Shown here: piece by piece, positions 44,367 through 51,629 of the stretch | How positions within the stretch are numbered: the stretch's first letter is position 1 | How the letters are laid out: each line of letters starts with the position of its first letter | NCBI GenBank assembly: GCA_019119335.1 | Contig: DWXF01000022.1 | Coordinates: 1 to 64,000, forward strand | Reading direction: 5' to 3' | DNA from: Candidatus Flavonifractor merdavium | Lineage (GTDB): Bacteria; Bacillota; Clostridia; Oscillospirales; Oscillospiraceae | DNA length: 64,000 bases | Translations under genes and position numbers: made by a program | Notes under the pieces: model-generated | Seen by the model: the letters and a program-made list of their open reading frames with translations, nothing else | What the model was told of the DNA's origin: nothing | The model's database searches: none

Positions 44367-45727
44367 GGAATGTAACGATCAAGGTGCGCATCACCGTCTG
44401 GTATCTGCTCCTGATGACCATGATGGCCGGGCTGCTGCTGGCCTTTCTGCTGCTCATCAGCGGCACCGTCACCACCCAGACGGCCATGGAGCAGCTATCC
44501 CAGACCGTCCGGGCCAATCTGCACCAGGTGGAGATGGCGGACGGCTCCCTTCAGTTGGGCGAGGACTTCAACTTTTATGAGGACGGAGTTTACAGCCTGA
44601 TTTACAGCCAGAACGAGGCCCTGCTGGCCGGTCAGGTGCCGGTGAACTTCAGCACGGAGGAGCCCTTTGAAAACGGTCTGACCCGTGTGGTGGAGGTGGG
44701 GGCCGACCAGTACTACGTGCTGGACTTCTGGATTCCCATAGGCTGGGAAAACGGGGTGTGGATCCGGGGGATTCTGGAGGTGCCCCGCAGCTCCGCCGCG
44801 CTGACCAACCTGCTCCGCGCCGCCATGATCACCCTGCCCATTTTCATCCTGCTGGCCGCCGTGGGGGGCTACCTGATCGCCCGCCGGGCCTTCCGCCCCC
44901 TGGAGCAGATTACCACCACAGCGGCCGCTATCAGCGAGGCCTCCGACCTGTCGGCACGGGTGGAGATTCCCCCGGGAAAAAATGAGTTTGTCCGCCTGGC
45001 CCAGACCTTCAATCAGATGTTTGAGCGGCTGGAGCGCTCCTTTGAGGCGGAGACCCAGTTCACCGCCGATGCCTCCCATGAGCTGCGCACCCCCGTATCT
45101 GTAATCAAAAGCGCCTGTGAATACGCGGAGAAATATGAGGAGACCCCGGAGGAGCATCTGGAGACCATCTCCATGATCCACCGGCAGGCGGACAAGATGT
45201 CCCGGCTCATCGGCCAGCTGCTGAGCATCACCCGGCTGGACCAGGGCACCGATATGGCCTGTCAGGAAAAGGTGGACCTGTCCGCTCTGGTGGAGGAGCT
45301 GTGCGCCGAGCAGACCTATCCCAAGGACCGGCTGCTCTGCCAGTGTGAACCGGGGGTCCTGGCCCGGGTGGATACGGCCCTCATCACCCGCCTCACCCAA
45401 AATCTGATCGACAACGGCTTTAAATATGGAAAGTCGGACGGCCACGTGTGGGTGGAGCTGCGCCGGACGGCGGAGGAGATTCAGCTCAGCGTCAAGGACG
45501 ACGGCATCGGCATCGACCGGGAGCAGCAGGAGAAGGTGTGGCAGCGGTTTTATCAGGTGGACCCCTCCCGCAGCGAGCGGGGGGGAGCCGGGCTGGGGCT
45601 GTCCATGGTGCGGAAGATCGCCCAGGCCCACGGGGGCTATATGACACTGGACAGCATTCCCGGTCTGGGCAGCACCTTCGCCCTCCACCTTCCGCTGGAG
45701 GGAATGGAACTGAAAGAAAAAATTTGA
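44363..45727 (+). CDS. sensor histidine kinase (HAMP-HisKA-HATPase)
   Basis: A 454-aa membrane kinase from a GTG overlapping the regulator stop. TM1 is about residues 12-35, an extracytoplasmic sensor about 36-150, TM2 about 152-172 and HAMP about 173-225 (RRAFRPLEQITTTAAAI). The phosphoacceptor is H239 in DASHELRTPVSV. The N-box is LTQNLIDNGFKYG, and GGAGLGLSMVRKI is the G2 box. Architecture and the neighbouring PepSY lipoproteins resemble systems sensing cell-envelope conditions. Confidence 0.94.
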   Translation: MRNVTIKVRITVWYLLLMTMMAGLLLAFLLLISGTVTTQTAMEQLSQTVRANLHQVEMADGSLQLGEDFNFYEDGVYSLIYSQNEALLAGQVPVNFSTEEPFENGLTRVVEVGADQYYVLDFWIPIGWENGVWIRGILEVPRSSAALTNLLRAAMITLPIFILLAAVGGYLIARRAFRPLEQITTTAAAISEASDLSARVEIPPGKNEFVRLAQTFNQMFERLERSFEAETQFTADASHELRTPVSVIKSACEYAEKYEETPEEHLETISMIHRQADKMSRLIGQLLSITRLDQGTDMACQEKVDLSALVEELCAEQTYPKDRLLCQCEPGVLARVDTALITRLTQNLIDNGFKYGKSDGHVWVELRRTAEEIQLSVKDDGIGIDREQQEKVWQRFYQVDPSRSERGGAGLGLSMVRKIAQAHGGYMTLDSIPGLGSTFALHLPLEGMELKEKI

Positions 45728-45740
45728 AAAGTTAATTTGA

Positions 45741-45760
45741 TTTCATGTTTATTTCATGTT
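45741..45760 (+). promoter_or_regulatory. tandem response-regulator box
   Basis: TTTCATGTT occurs twice in direct orientation (45741-45749 and 45752-45760) with 11-bp spacing, the arrangement bound by OmpR/PhoB-family dimers. It lies about 45 nt before the PepSY gene, with a GGATATAG -10-like segment just downstream. Confidence 0.6.
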
Positions 45761-45804
45761 GGACTGGTAGGATATAGCCAACAAGAAGAAGGGAGGCATT
45801 TCAA

Positions 45805-46689
45805 ATGAAACGAAATGCAATTTACGGCCTGTGTGCCGCCGCGATGCTGATGACCGGTCTGGCCGGCTGTGGACAGCAGGGCAGCCAGGCGGAATATATT
45901 GGAATCGACGCAGCCAAGGCCATTGCGCTGGAGAGCGCCGGAGTATCGGAGGCCAACGCCTCCTTCTCCACCGCCGGACTGGATAAGCAGAACGGGATGG
46001 ACTTCTACGCCGTGGACTTTACCGCCAACGGCCAGTCCTATGAGTACGACATCGACGCCGTTACCGGCGTGGTGATCAGCAGCGTCACCCCCCAGTCCGG
46101 GAATGAGCAGGTGACGGCAGGGGCGGAGGCCTCTGCCACCCCCGCGCCTCAGACCACACCCGTTGCCACCCCGGCGGCCAGCACCCCGGATACCGCGAAT
46201 ACCGGCGCCCAGCAGAATGGCAGCACCCAGGCCAGCGCCGGCATCACCGAGAGCAAGGCCAAGGAGATCGCACTGGCCGACGCGGGCCTGTCCTCCAGCC
46301 AGGTGACTTTCATCAAGAGCAAGCTGGACTGGGACGACGGCCGCCAGGTGTACGATGTGGAGTTCTACACCAGCGACTACAAGGAGTACGACTACGAGAT
46401 CGACGCTTCCACCGGGAAGATCATCTCCTATGACTACGACGCCGACAGCTACACCCCGCCGGCAACCTCCAGCGGCAACGCCATCACCGCCGATGAGGCC
46501 AAGCAGATCGCCCTGGCGGAGGTGCCCGGCGCTACCACCAGCGACATCTATGAGTTTGAGCTGGACCGGGACGATGGTCGGCTGGAGTACGAGGGTACCA
46601 TCTACTACGGCGGTGTGGAGTATGAGTTTACCATCGACGGTTACAGCGGCGCCATCCGCGGTTGGGAAGTAGACCGCAACGGCCGCTGA
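45805..46689 (+). CDS. PepSY-domain lipoprotein
   Basis: A 294-aa lipoprotein (lipobox LAGC, C22) with three PepSY repeats: about 29-92, 148-215 and 225-290. Repeat units read AKAIALESAGV...YEYDIDAVTGVVIS and AKEIALADAGLSSSQ...YDYEIDASTG. A Thr/Pro/Ala-rich linker separates the first from the second. PepSY domains are thought to inhibit or chaperone extracytoplasmic peptidases. It lies directly downstream of the two-component pair and is probably its target. Confidence 0.9.
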   Translation: MKRNAIYGLCAAAMLMTGLAGCGQQGSQAEYIGIDAAKAIALESAGVSEANASFSTAGLDKQNGMDFYAVDFTANGQSYEYDIDAVTGVVISSVTPQSGNEQVTAGAEASATPAPQTTPVATPAASTPDTANTGAQQNGSTQASAGITESKAKEIALADAGLSSSQVTFIKSKLDWDDGRQVYDVEFYTSDYKEYDYEIDASTGKIISYDYDADSYTPPATSSGNAITADEAKQIALAEVPGATTSDIYEFELDRDDGRLEYEGTIYYGGVEYEFTIDGYSGAIRGWEVDRNGR

Positions 46690-46745
46690 TCAAATAAAGT
46701 TTCTGTTACAATCAAACTGAAATATTTGAATAGGAGGAAAGAACA

Positions 46746-47837
46746 ATGAAGGCTAACAACAGACTGGTGAAGCGGGCAGGCGCTCTGGTGCTCTGCGGGG
46801 CTCTGGCGGCCAGTACGTTCCTGATGAGCGCCGGCGCGGTGAATACCAACGTGACCGCCCAGCTCTCCCCCAATATCAACGTGGTGGTGGACGGGACCAC
46901 CCGCACCTTCTACAACGCCGGGGGAACCGAGGTACACCCCATCGTCTATAACGGCACCACCTACCTGCCCCTGCGGGCCATCGGCGAGCTGATGGGCAAG
47001 AACGTGAACTGGGATCAGAGCAGCATGACCGCTTCTCTCGGCGGCACCCGTACCGACGGCGGCGTGGCCGGTACCCCCGACAATACCACCGTGACCCAGA
47101 ATGTGTCCGCAGTGATCTCCACCGATATCACCGTGACGGTGGACGGTGTGGTCCGCACCTTCAGCAATGCCAACGGCACCACGGTGTATCCCCTGGTCTA
47201 TAACGGCTCCATCTACCTGCCCCTGCGGGCCATCGGCAACCTGATGGGCAAGAATGTGGGCTGGGACGGCTCCACCAGCACCGCCACCCTGAGCAGCGAC
47301 GGCCCGGTGATCACCGACGCCGACAGCTTCGGAAATGGCAATAACACCGGCAACACCGGCAATACTGGCAATACTGGCAACACCGGCCTGATTACCGCCG
47401 ACCAGGCCAAGAGCAAGGCGCTGGCTCACGCCGGCCTCAGCTCCAGCCAGGTCACCTTCGTGCAGGCCAAGCTGGAGTGGGACGACGGCATCCAGATTTA
47501 CGACGTGGAGTTCTACACCAGCGACTATAAGGAGTACGACTACGAGGTCAACGCCAAGACCGGCGATATCCTCAGCTTTGACTACGACGCCGACTACTAT
47601 ACTCCTCCCGCCAACCAGACCGGCACCACCATCAGCCGGGATAAGGCCATCAGCATCGCCCTGTCCTATGTGTCCGGCGCCACCCAGTCCAACGTCCGCT
47701 CCTGCAAGCTGGACCGGGACGACGGCCGGATGGAGTACGAGGTGGAGATCGTTTACGGTACCATGGAGTACGACTTTGAGATTGATGCCTACACCGGCAC
47801 GGTGATCTCCCGGGACTCCGATTCCATCTACGACTGA
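46746..47837 (+). CDS. secreted stalk (copper amine oxidase N-like) and PepSY protein
   Basis: A 363-aa secreted protein. The signal peptide is about 1-31 (LVLCGALAASTFLMSAGA). Two Cu_amine_oxidN1-type stalk repeats follow (NINVVVDGTTRTFYN...YLPLRAIGELMGKNVNW and its copy ending YLPLRAIGNLMGKNVGW). After a GNTGNTGNTG linker come two PepSY domains (about 215-290 and 295-360). The first PepSY domain is nearly identical to one in the upstream lipoprotein. It probably sits on the cell surface. GGAGG lies before the ATG. Confidence 0.88.
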   Translation: MKANNRLVKRAGALVLCGALAASTFLMSAGAVNTNVTAQLSPNINVVVDGTTRTFYNAGGTEVHPIVYNGTTYLPLRAIGELMGKNVNWDQSSMTASLGGTRTDGGVAGTPDNTTVTQNVSAVISTDITVTVDGVVRTFSNANGTTVYPLVYNGSIYLPLRAIGNLMGKNVGWDGSTSTATLSSDGPVITDADSFGNGNNTGNTGNTGNTGNTGLITADQAKSKALAHAGLSSSQVTFVQAKLEWDDGIQIYDVEFYTSDYKEYDYEVNAKTGDILSFDYDADYYTPPANQTGTTISRDKAISIALSYVSGATQSNVRSCKLDRDDGRMEYEVEIVYGTMEYDFEIDAYTGTVISRDSDSIYD

Positions 47838-47865
47838 TATCCAACCATAAGGAGGAGCATCCGCT

Positions 47866-48237
47866 GTGAACAAGGGTCAGAAATGGTTTAAGCTCTATGC
47901 CGAGCAGCCCAAGGCCTCCAATCTGTCCATCGCGGGAGGGGCGGTGAAGCTGCTGTCCTACTTCCTGATGGCGGCCGCCCTGCTCTTTACCCTGGCGGTG
48001 GTTCTGGTTGGCTTCCGCATCGCCATGGCCGGCGGCATCGGGACCGCGTTTATCTTCCTCATGGACGAACTGGAGGACCAGATTTTCGGGGCCTTCCTTC
48101 TCTGGGGCATGGTGGCGGCCTGCCGCTATGTGTCCAGCGTTCTCCAGGAGAAGGCCGACCTGCTGGCCCTGGGAGACCGGCAGCCGGAACTGGCGGAGAT
48201 TGTGCCGGAGGCGGAGCAGGATACCACGACAGGCTGA
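47866..48237 (+). CDS. small membrane protein of unknown function
   Basis: A 123-aa protein from GTG 47866 (AGGAGGAG upstream), 28 nt after the stalk/PepSY gene. It has two helices (about 32-56 and 63-88, FLMAAALLFTLAVVLVGF and QIFGAFLLWGMVAACRYV) and an acidic C-terminal tail. It is possibly last gene of the PepSY operon. No family recognised. Confidence 0.7.
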   Translation: MNKGQKWFKLYAEQPKASNLSIAGGAVKLLSYFLMAAALLFTLAVVLVGFRIAMAGGIGTAFIFLMDELEDQIFGAFLLWGMVAACRYVSSVLQEKADLLALGDRQPELAEIVPEAEQDTTTG

Positions 48238-48243
48238 AAACAG

Positions 48244-48280
48244 AACACGCGGGGCGACCGGAAGGGCCGCCCCGCGTGTT
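48244..48280. terminator. terminator between convergent genes
   Basis: AACACGCGGGGCG (48244-48256) and CGCCCCGCGTGTT (48268-48280) form a 13-bp stem with an 11-nt loop, then TTTG. Confidence 0.85.
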
Positions 48281-48296
48281 TTTGCTTGTGATGGTG

Positions 48297-48752
48297 TTAA
48301 TGGGACCGGCCGGAGAGCATGGCGTTGCGCTCGGCCTGGGTACAGTGGTAGTCTCCATCTCCGCTGCGGCGGTAGGAGCCCCGGACCAGGTCCCCGCCGA
48401 TGTACACCGGCAACTGGTCCCGCTCTGCCATGGGCACGAAGATGGCCACGATGTCTCCGCCGTCCACGTGGAGAATCTGGATGTCTTCCTCCTTCAGCAG
48501 GTTGACGCTCACCACCTTGGGGTCGGAGAGCAGCGTGCAGAACTGCTCCACCAGTTCCTGGGGGTCCAGCAGGCCCTGGACCCGGAGGGAGTGGTCGGGC
48601 AGCTCCTCCACCCCCAGCAGGATCACCCCGCCGTAGGTGTTGGCAAAAGCGGAATAGGTCTCCCAAATGCTGTGGGGCAGCCCGCCGGTGGCCAGCTTGG
48701 CCTCCAGCCGGTTGTTTTCCCGGTAGTGGGTGATCTGGCTGATGTCAAACAT
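48297..48752 (-). CDS. stand-alone AlbA_2 (Schlafen-like) domain protein
   Basis: A 151-aa protein that is essentially one AlbA_2/Schlafen-type domain: YRENNRLEAKLATGGLPHSIWETYSAFANTYGGVILLGVEE, then VAIFVPMAERDQLPVYIGG and a RGSYRRSGDGDYHCTQ motif near the end. Usual members are 400-500-aa putative regulators with C-terminal helicase-like or winged-helix parts. Here translation stops right after the domain. Either a natural short form or a truncated gene. It lies 16 nt downstream of the patatin gene. Confidence 0.8.
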   Translation of the reverse strand: MFDISQITHYRENNRLEAKLATGGLPHSIWETYSAFANTYGGVILLGVEELPDHSLRVQGLLDPQELVEQFCTLLSDPKVVSVNLLKEEDIQILHVDGGDIVAIFVPMAERDQLPVYIGGDLVRGSYRRSGDGDYHCTQAERNAMLSGRSH

Positions 48753-48768
48753 GAGCGCCTTTCTCCTT

Positions 48769-49608
48769 TCAGCGGCTCAGGAAGGCCTCCAGCTTGGCGC
48801 CGTCCTGATAGCCGTAGCCGTACAGCCGGTCCAGAGCCAGCCCGTTGCGGCGCAGGGTGCTGATACCATTGATGTCTGCCGGGGCCAGCAGCAGGGCCTT
48901 GCCCTGCTCCTCCAGGGCCAGCACCTCGTCTACCGCCTGGTTGTAATTCAGGTGGCGCTGAAGGAGGGCCTCCAGGGTCTTGGGGTAGTGGTGGAGGGCC
49001 AGCCGGGCCACGCCGGGGTGGCTCAGGGGCGGCCGGCGGAAGTCCCGGGGCCGGGTGAGCAGCACCACTAGCTTGTCGCACCCGTCTGCCAGGGCACGGC
49101 GGTAGGGCACCGGATCGGCCACGCCGCCGTCGAAGTAGGGCACCCCGTTGATCCGGTAGGGCCGGCAGGCGATAGGCAGGCAGCAGGAGGCCTTGACCAC
49201 CGAGAAATCGTCAGGGCGCACGTCGTCCTTGGTGAAGTAGCGGGGCAGCCCGGTGTAGGCGTCGGTAGCCACCGCCACATACTGGCTGGAGTTGGCGGCG
49301 AAGGCGGCGTAATCCACAGGATCCTCCCCGTGGGAGTCGCTGAGGGTGGAGTAGATATAGTCCACGTCCACATAGGAGCCGGTGGTCATAAAGTTGTGCA
49401 GGCTCATATACTCCCGGCGGTTGGCGTAGTTGGTGTAAAACCTGCGGTTGCGCCCCCGTTGTCCCGCCAGGAAGGAGACCAGGTTGGCGCTTCCGGCGGA
49501 TACGCCCAGGCAATAGTCGATGGAAATATGGTGGTCCAGCAGATAGTCGTATACTCCGGCGGTGTAAATGCCCCGCATTCCGCCGCCCACGTCGATGATA
49601 CCAACCAT
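48769..49608 (-). CDS. patatin-like phospholipase
   Basis: A 279-aa serine lipase of the patatin/RssA type, from the ATG at 49608 (GGGAGGCGG 8 nt upstream; the longer frame reads through a tRNA terminator). The oxyanion loop is GGGMRGIY, the nucleophile S37 in GVSAGS, and the catalytic Asp in YFDGGVADPVP. Cytoplasmic lipid acyl hydrolase; substrate unknown. It probably forms an operon with the AlbA_2 gene. Confidence 0.92.
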   Translation of the reverse strand: MVGIIDVGGGMRGIYTAGVYDYLLDHHISIDYCLGVSAGSANLVSFLAGQRGRNRRFYTNYANRREYMSLHNFMTTGSYVDVDYIYSTLSDSHGEDPVDYAAFAANSSQYVAVATDAYTGLPRYFTKDDVRPDDFSVVKASCCLPIACRPYRINGVPYFDGGVADPVPYRRALADGCDKLVVLLTRPRDFRRPPLSHPGVARLALHHYPKTLEALLQRHLNYNQAVDEVLALEEQGKALLLAPADINGISTLRRNGLALDRLYGYGYQDGAKLEAFLSR

Positions 49609-49636
49609 AAGATACCGCCTCCCCGGATAAAGTAAA

Positions 49637-49668
49637 AAAGCCTTGAAACCCAATGGTTTCAAGGCTTT
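49637..49668 (-). terminator. terminator of the minus-strand tRNA-Leu pair
   Basis: AAAGCCTTGAAACC (49637-49650) and GGTTTCAAGGCTTT (49655-49668) form a perfect 14-bp stem with CAAT loop, followed on the minus strand by TTTTTAC. Confidence 0.92.
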
Positions 49669-49669
49669 C

Positions 49670-49757
49670 TGGTGCGCGAGGCGGGACTTGAACCCGCACG
49701 TGCGTAATGCACACTAGAACCTGAATCTAGCGAGTCTGCCAATTCCACCACTCGCGC
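49670..49757 (-). tRNA. tRNA-Leu (CAG)
   Basis: An 88-nt class II tRNA with encoded CCA. The acceptor stem is GCGCGAG/CTCGCGC, the anticodon loop TTCAGGT gives CAG, a long variable arm (GTGTGCATTACGCAC) is present, and the T-loop is GGTTCAAGTCC. It is identical to the plus-strand copy at 50023-50110. It lies 3 nt downstream of tRNA-Leu(GAG) in one transcript. Confidence 0.96.
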
Positions 49758-49760
49758 ATA

Positions 49761-49846
49761 TGGTGCGGATGACGGGACTCGAACCCGTACGGCCGTGGGC
49801 CACTAGCACCTCAAGCTAGCCAGTCTACCAGTTCCAGCACATCCGC
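49761..49846 (-). tRNA. tRNA-Leu (GAG)
   Basis: An 86-nt class II tRNA with encoded CCA. The acceptor stem is GCGGATG/CATCCGC, the anticodon loop TTGAGGT gives GAG (codons CTC/CTT), a long variable arm is present, and the T-loop is GGTTCGAGTCC. It is first of two tRNA genes on the minus strand. Confidence 0.96.
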
Positions 49847-49958
49847 AAAACACAGCCCTCAAAAGACTGCTTGATTATTATAGCGGGCCGGGGAGGATTT
49901 GTCAACCTTAATTCGCGGGATGTCCGGGAAAAAATTTGGAGAAAGAATGAAAAAACTG

Positions 49959-49987
49959 TTGACAACCGGGCGCGGGCATGGTAATAT
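49959..49987 (+). promoter_or_regulatory. promoter of the plus-strand tRNA-Leu
   Basis: TTGACA (49959-49964) and TAATAT (49982-49987) are separated by 17 nt, about 36 nt before the mature tRNA end. Confidence 0.85.
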
Positions 49988-50022
49988 AAATCTCGCGCTG
50001 AGGAGCAGCACAAATTAAATAT

Positions 50023-50110
50023 GCGCGAGTGGTGGAATTGGCAGACTCGCTAGATTCAGGTTCTAGTGTGCATTACGCACGTGCGGGTTCAAGTCCCGCC
50101 TCGCGCACCA
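50023..50110 (+). tRNA. tRNA-Leu (CAG), second copy
   Basis: An 88-nt class II tRNA, identical base for base to 49670-49757 but in the opposite orientation, with its own promoter and terminator. Anticodon CAG, reading CTG, the most used leucine codon in this GC-rich genome. Confidence 0.96.
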
Positions 50111-50159
50111 ACAAATGATCCGGACCTTTTCCGAGAGGAAAGAGGTTTGGATCATTTGT
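50111..50159 (+). terminator. tRNA-Leu terminator
   Basis: ACAAATGATCC (50111-50121) and GGATCATTTGT (50149-50159) form a perfect 11-bp stem with a 27-nt loop that folds partly on itself, then TTTTA. Confidence 0.8.
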
Positions 50160-50211
50160 TTTATTCACATTCTATACCGGCATCAAGGCCGGGAAAGGGG
50201 AGAGAACCGCC

Positions 50212-50727
50212 ATGACGCTGATATTAAGCGACAGACCGCTCCACATACCGGACATGGACCAAACCACCACGGAGCTGATTGACCTGTCCGCTTTGAAGAT
50301 TGCCAACTGTGTGGGCTGCTTTGGCTGCTGGACCAAGACGCCGGGGAAGTGTGTCATCCGGGACGACGCGGTGGGGGTGTACCCCCGCATTGCGGCCAGT
50401 GACCGGGTGCTGTATGTCAGCCGGGTGAAATACGGCAGCTATGACACGGTGATGAAAACCATGCTGGAGCGGGCCATTCCGGTGCAGCAGGCTTTTATCC
50501 GCCTGCTGGACGGGGAGACCCATCATGTGCAGCGGGCTGTGGTCCCCAAGCAGGCGGTGATTTTGGGCTACGGAGACACATCCACCGAGGAGCGGGAGAT
50601 TTTCCGGCAGCTGGTGGCCCGCAACGCCAAGAATATGAACTTTGCCCAGTATCGGGTGGAATTTGCGCCGGAGGATGCCGTGGAGCAGATGGTGCGGGAG
50701 GAGGTGGCGTCATGGGCAAGATCCTGA
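50212..50727 (+). CDS. flavodoxin-fold NAD(P)H-dependent oxidoreductase, atypical N-terminus
   Basis: A 171-aa protein with the flavodoxin-like signature NCVGCFGCWTKTPGKCVIRDD, typical of iron-sulfur flavoprotein/NAD(P)H oxidoreductases, then SPVKYGS-type loop SRVKYGSYDTVMKTMLER. The usual first strand with an NGSPR FMN-phosphate loop is missing; the protein begins MTLILSDRPLHIPDMD. It overlaps the next gene by 16 nt, and that gene does have the NGSPR loop. The two products may work as a pair. Confidence 0.75.
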   Translation: MTLILSDRPLHIPDMDQTTTELIDLSALKIANCVGCFGCWTKTPGKCVIRDDAVGVYPRIAASDRVLYVSRVKYGSYDTVMKTMLERAIPVQQAFIRLLDGETHHVQRAVVPKQAVILGYGDTSTEEREIFRQLVARNAKNMNFAQYRVEFAPEDAVEQMVREEVASWARS

Positions 50728-51317
50728 TGTTAAATGGAAGTCCCAGAGCGCCCCGGTCCAACTCCAAGCAATACGCCGAGCTGTTTTCCCGGGCCTGTAA
50801 ATGGGATACCGAGTATGCCGCCATCACCCGGACCAACCACCTGGAGCTTTGCCGGCGGCTGGAGGACTTCAGCGATCTCTTGTTTGTGTTTCCCCTCTAT
50901 GCCGACAGCCTTCCCGTGACGCTGCTCCACTTTTTAAAGACTCTGGAGGCCCATCCTCGGCAACGCAAGCCCACGGTGTCCGTGCTGATCAACTGCGGCT
51001 TTCTGGAGCCGGAGCAGAACGAGCTGGCGGTGAAGATCCTGGAGCTGTACTGCCGGCAAAACGGCTATCCCTTCGGCTCCGTGCTGGCCATCGGCGGCGG
51101 GGAGGCCATTCTGGGCACGCCCTTCCGGATTTTTGTCCGCTCCAAACTGAAAAAGCTGGCGGCCTCGCTGGAGAGAGGGGCCTATGGGCGCTGGAAGGTG
51201 ACCATGCCCATTTCCAAGGGGATGTTTTTGAAGGCCTCCACCAAGTACTGGCTCAGGTATGGGGCGAAAAACGGCGTCACCGGGGAGCAGATGGCCACCA
51301 TGCGGATCGAGGAATAG
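50712..51317 (+). CDS. flavodoxin-fold NAD(P)H-dependent oxidoreductase
   Basis: A 201-aa protein starting MGKILMLNGSPRAPRSNSKQ, the FMN-binding first loop of the NADPH-dependent FMN reductase family, followed by FVFPLYADSLPVTLLHFLK and a GGGEAILGTPF loop. It lacks the GCxxCW segment found in the overlapping upstream gene. The C-terminal part is basic (FRIFVRSKLKKLAASLERG). A redox partner role is inferred; substrates are unknown. Confidence 0.75.
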   Translation: MGKILMLNGSPRAPRSNSKQYAELFSRACKWDTEYAAITRTNHLELCRRLEDFSDLLFVFPLYADSLPVTLLHFLKTLEAHPRQRKPTVSVLINCGFLEPEQNELAVKILELYCRQNGYPFGSVLAIGGGEAILGTPFRIFVRSKLKKLAASLERGAYGRWKVTMPISKGMFLKASTKYWLRYGAKNGVTGEQMATMRIEE

Positions 51318-51352
51318 GGGCTGTTCTTGTCTTTTGCCCCCATATCCCCTAT

Positions 51353-51584
51353 AATAATGTCTGCTGAATAAACCGCAAAGCGGTTTATTCTCGCGGCGGC
51401 AGCCGCACAATTCCATCAAAGCGGCGCAGAAGAGCCGCTTTGATGGAATTCAGCCATTGTTACAATGCGTAGTTCCACTGGTGCGTGAATACGCACCAGT
51501 GGAACGTGCAAGGGTTTTGGGTGAAATGCTCCAAAACCCTTGCACGAGAACAAAGCTGTTGGCTTTGTTCAGTACGCATTATAA
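51353..51584. other. hairpin-array block: two tandem three-arm multi-branch structures
   Basis: This gene-free stretch is almost entirely self-complementary. Unit 1: closing helix AATAATG+GCTG (51353-51366, 3-nt bulge) with CAGC+CATTGTT (51451-51461), enclosing hairpins 51366-51390 (11 bp), 51393-51406 (5 bp) and 51409-51450 (17 bp). Unit 2: closing helix AATGCGTA/TACGCATT (51464-51471, 51573-51580), enclosing 51472-51505 (15 bp), 51506-51545 (15 bp) and 51548-51570 (9 bp). All six stems are perfect and arms are spaced by 0-2 nt. No promoter, T-tract or reading frame explains it. Structured RNA or mobile palindromic element. Confidence 0.8.
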
Positions 51585-51629
51585 TAGAACCGATAACGGC
51601 CCTGACCGGGGCATAAAGGGGGAATTACC

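Noticed and set aside
47340-47385. AACACCGGCAATACTGGC repeats as a possible CRISPR or VNTR regulatory array
   Set aside because: They lie in frame inside a secreted protein and encode a GNTG linker; no spacers of uniform length.
51353-51584. Hairpin block as a simple transcription terminator or attenuator
   Set aside because: None of the six stems is followed by a T-tract, and the multi-branch layout is repeated.
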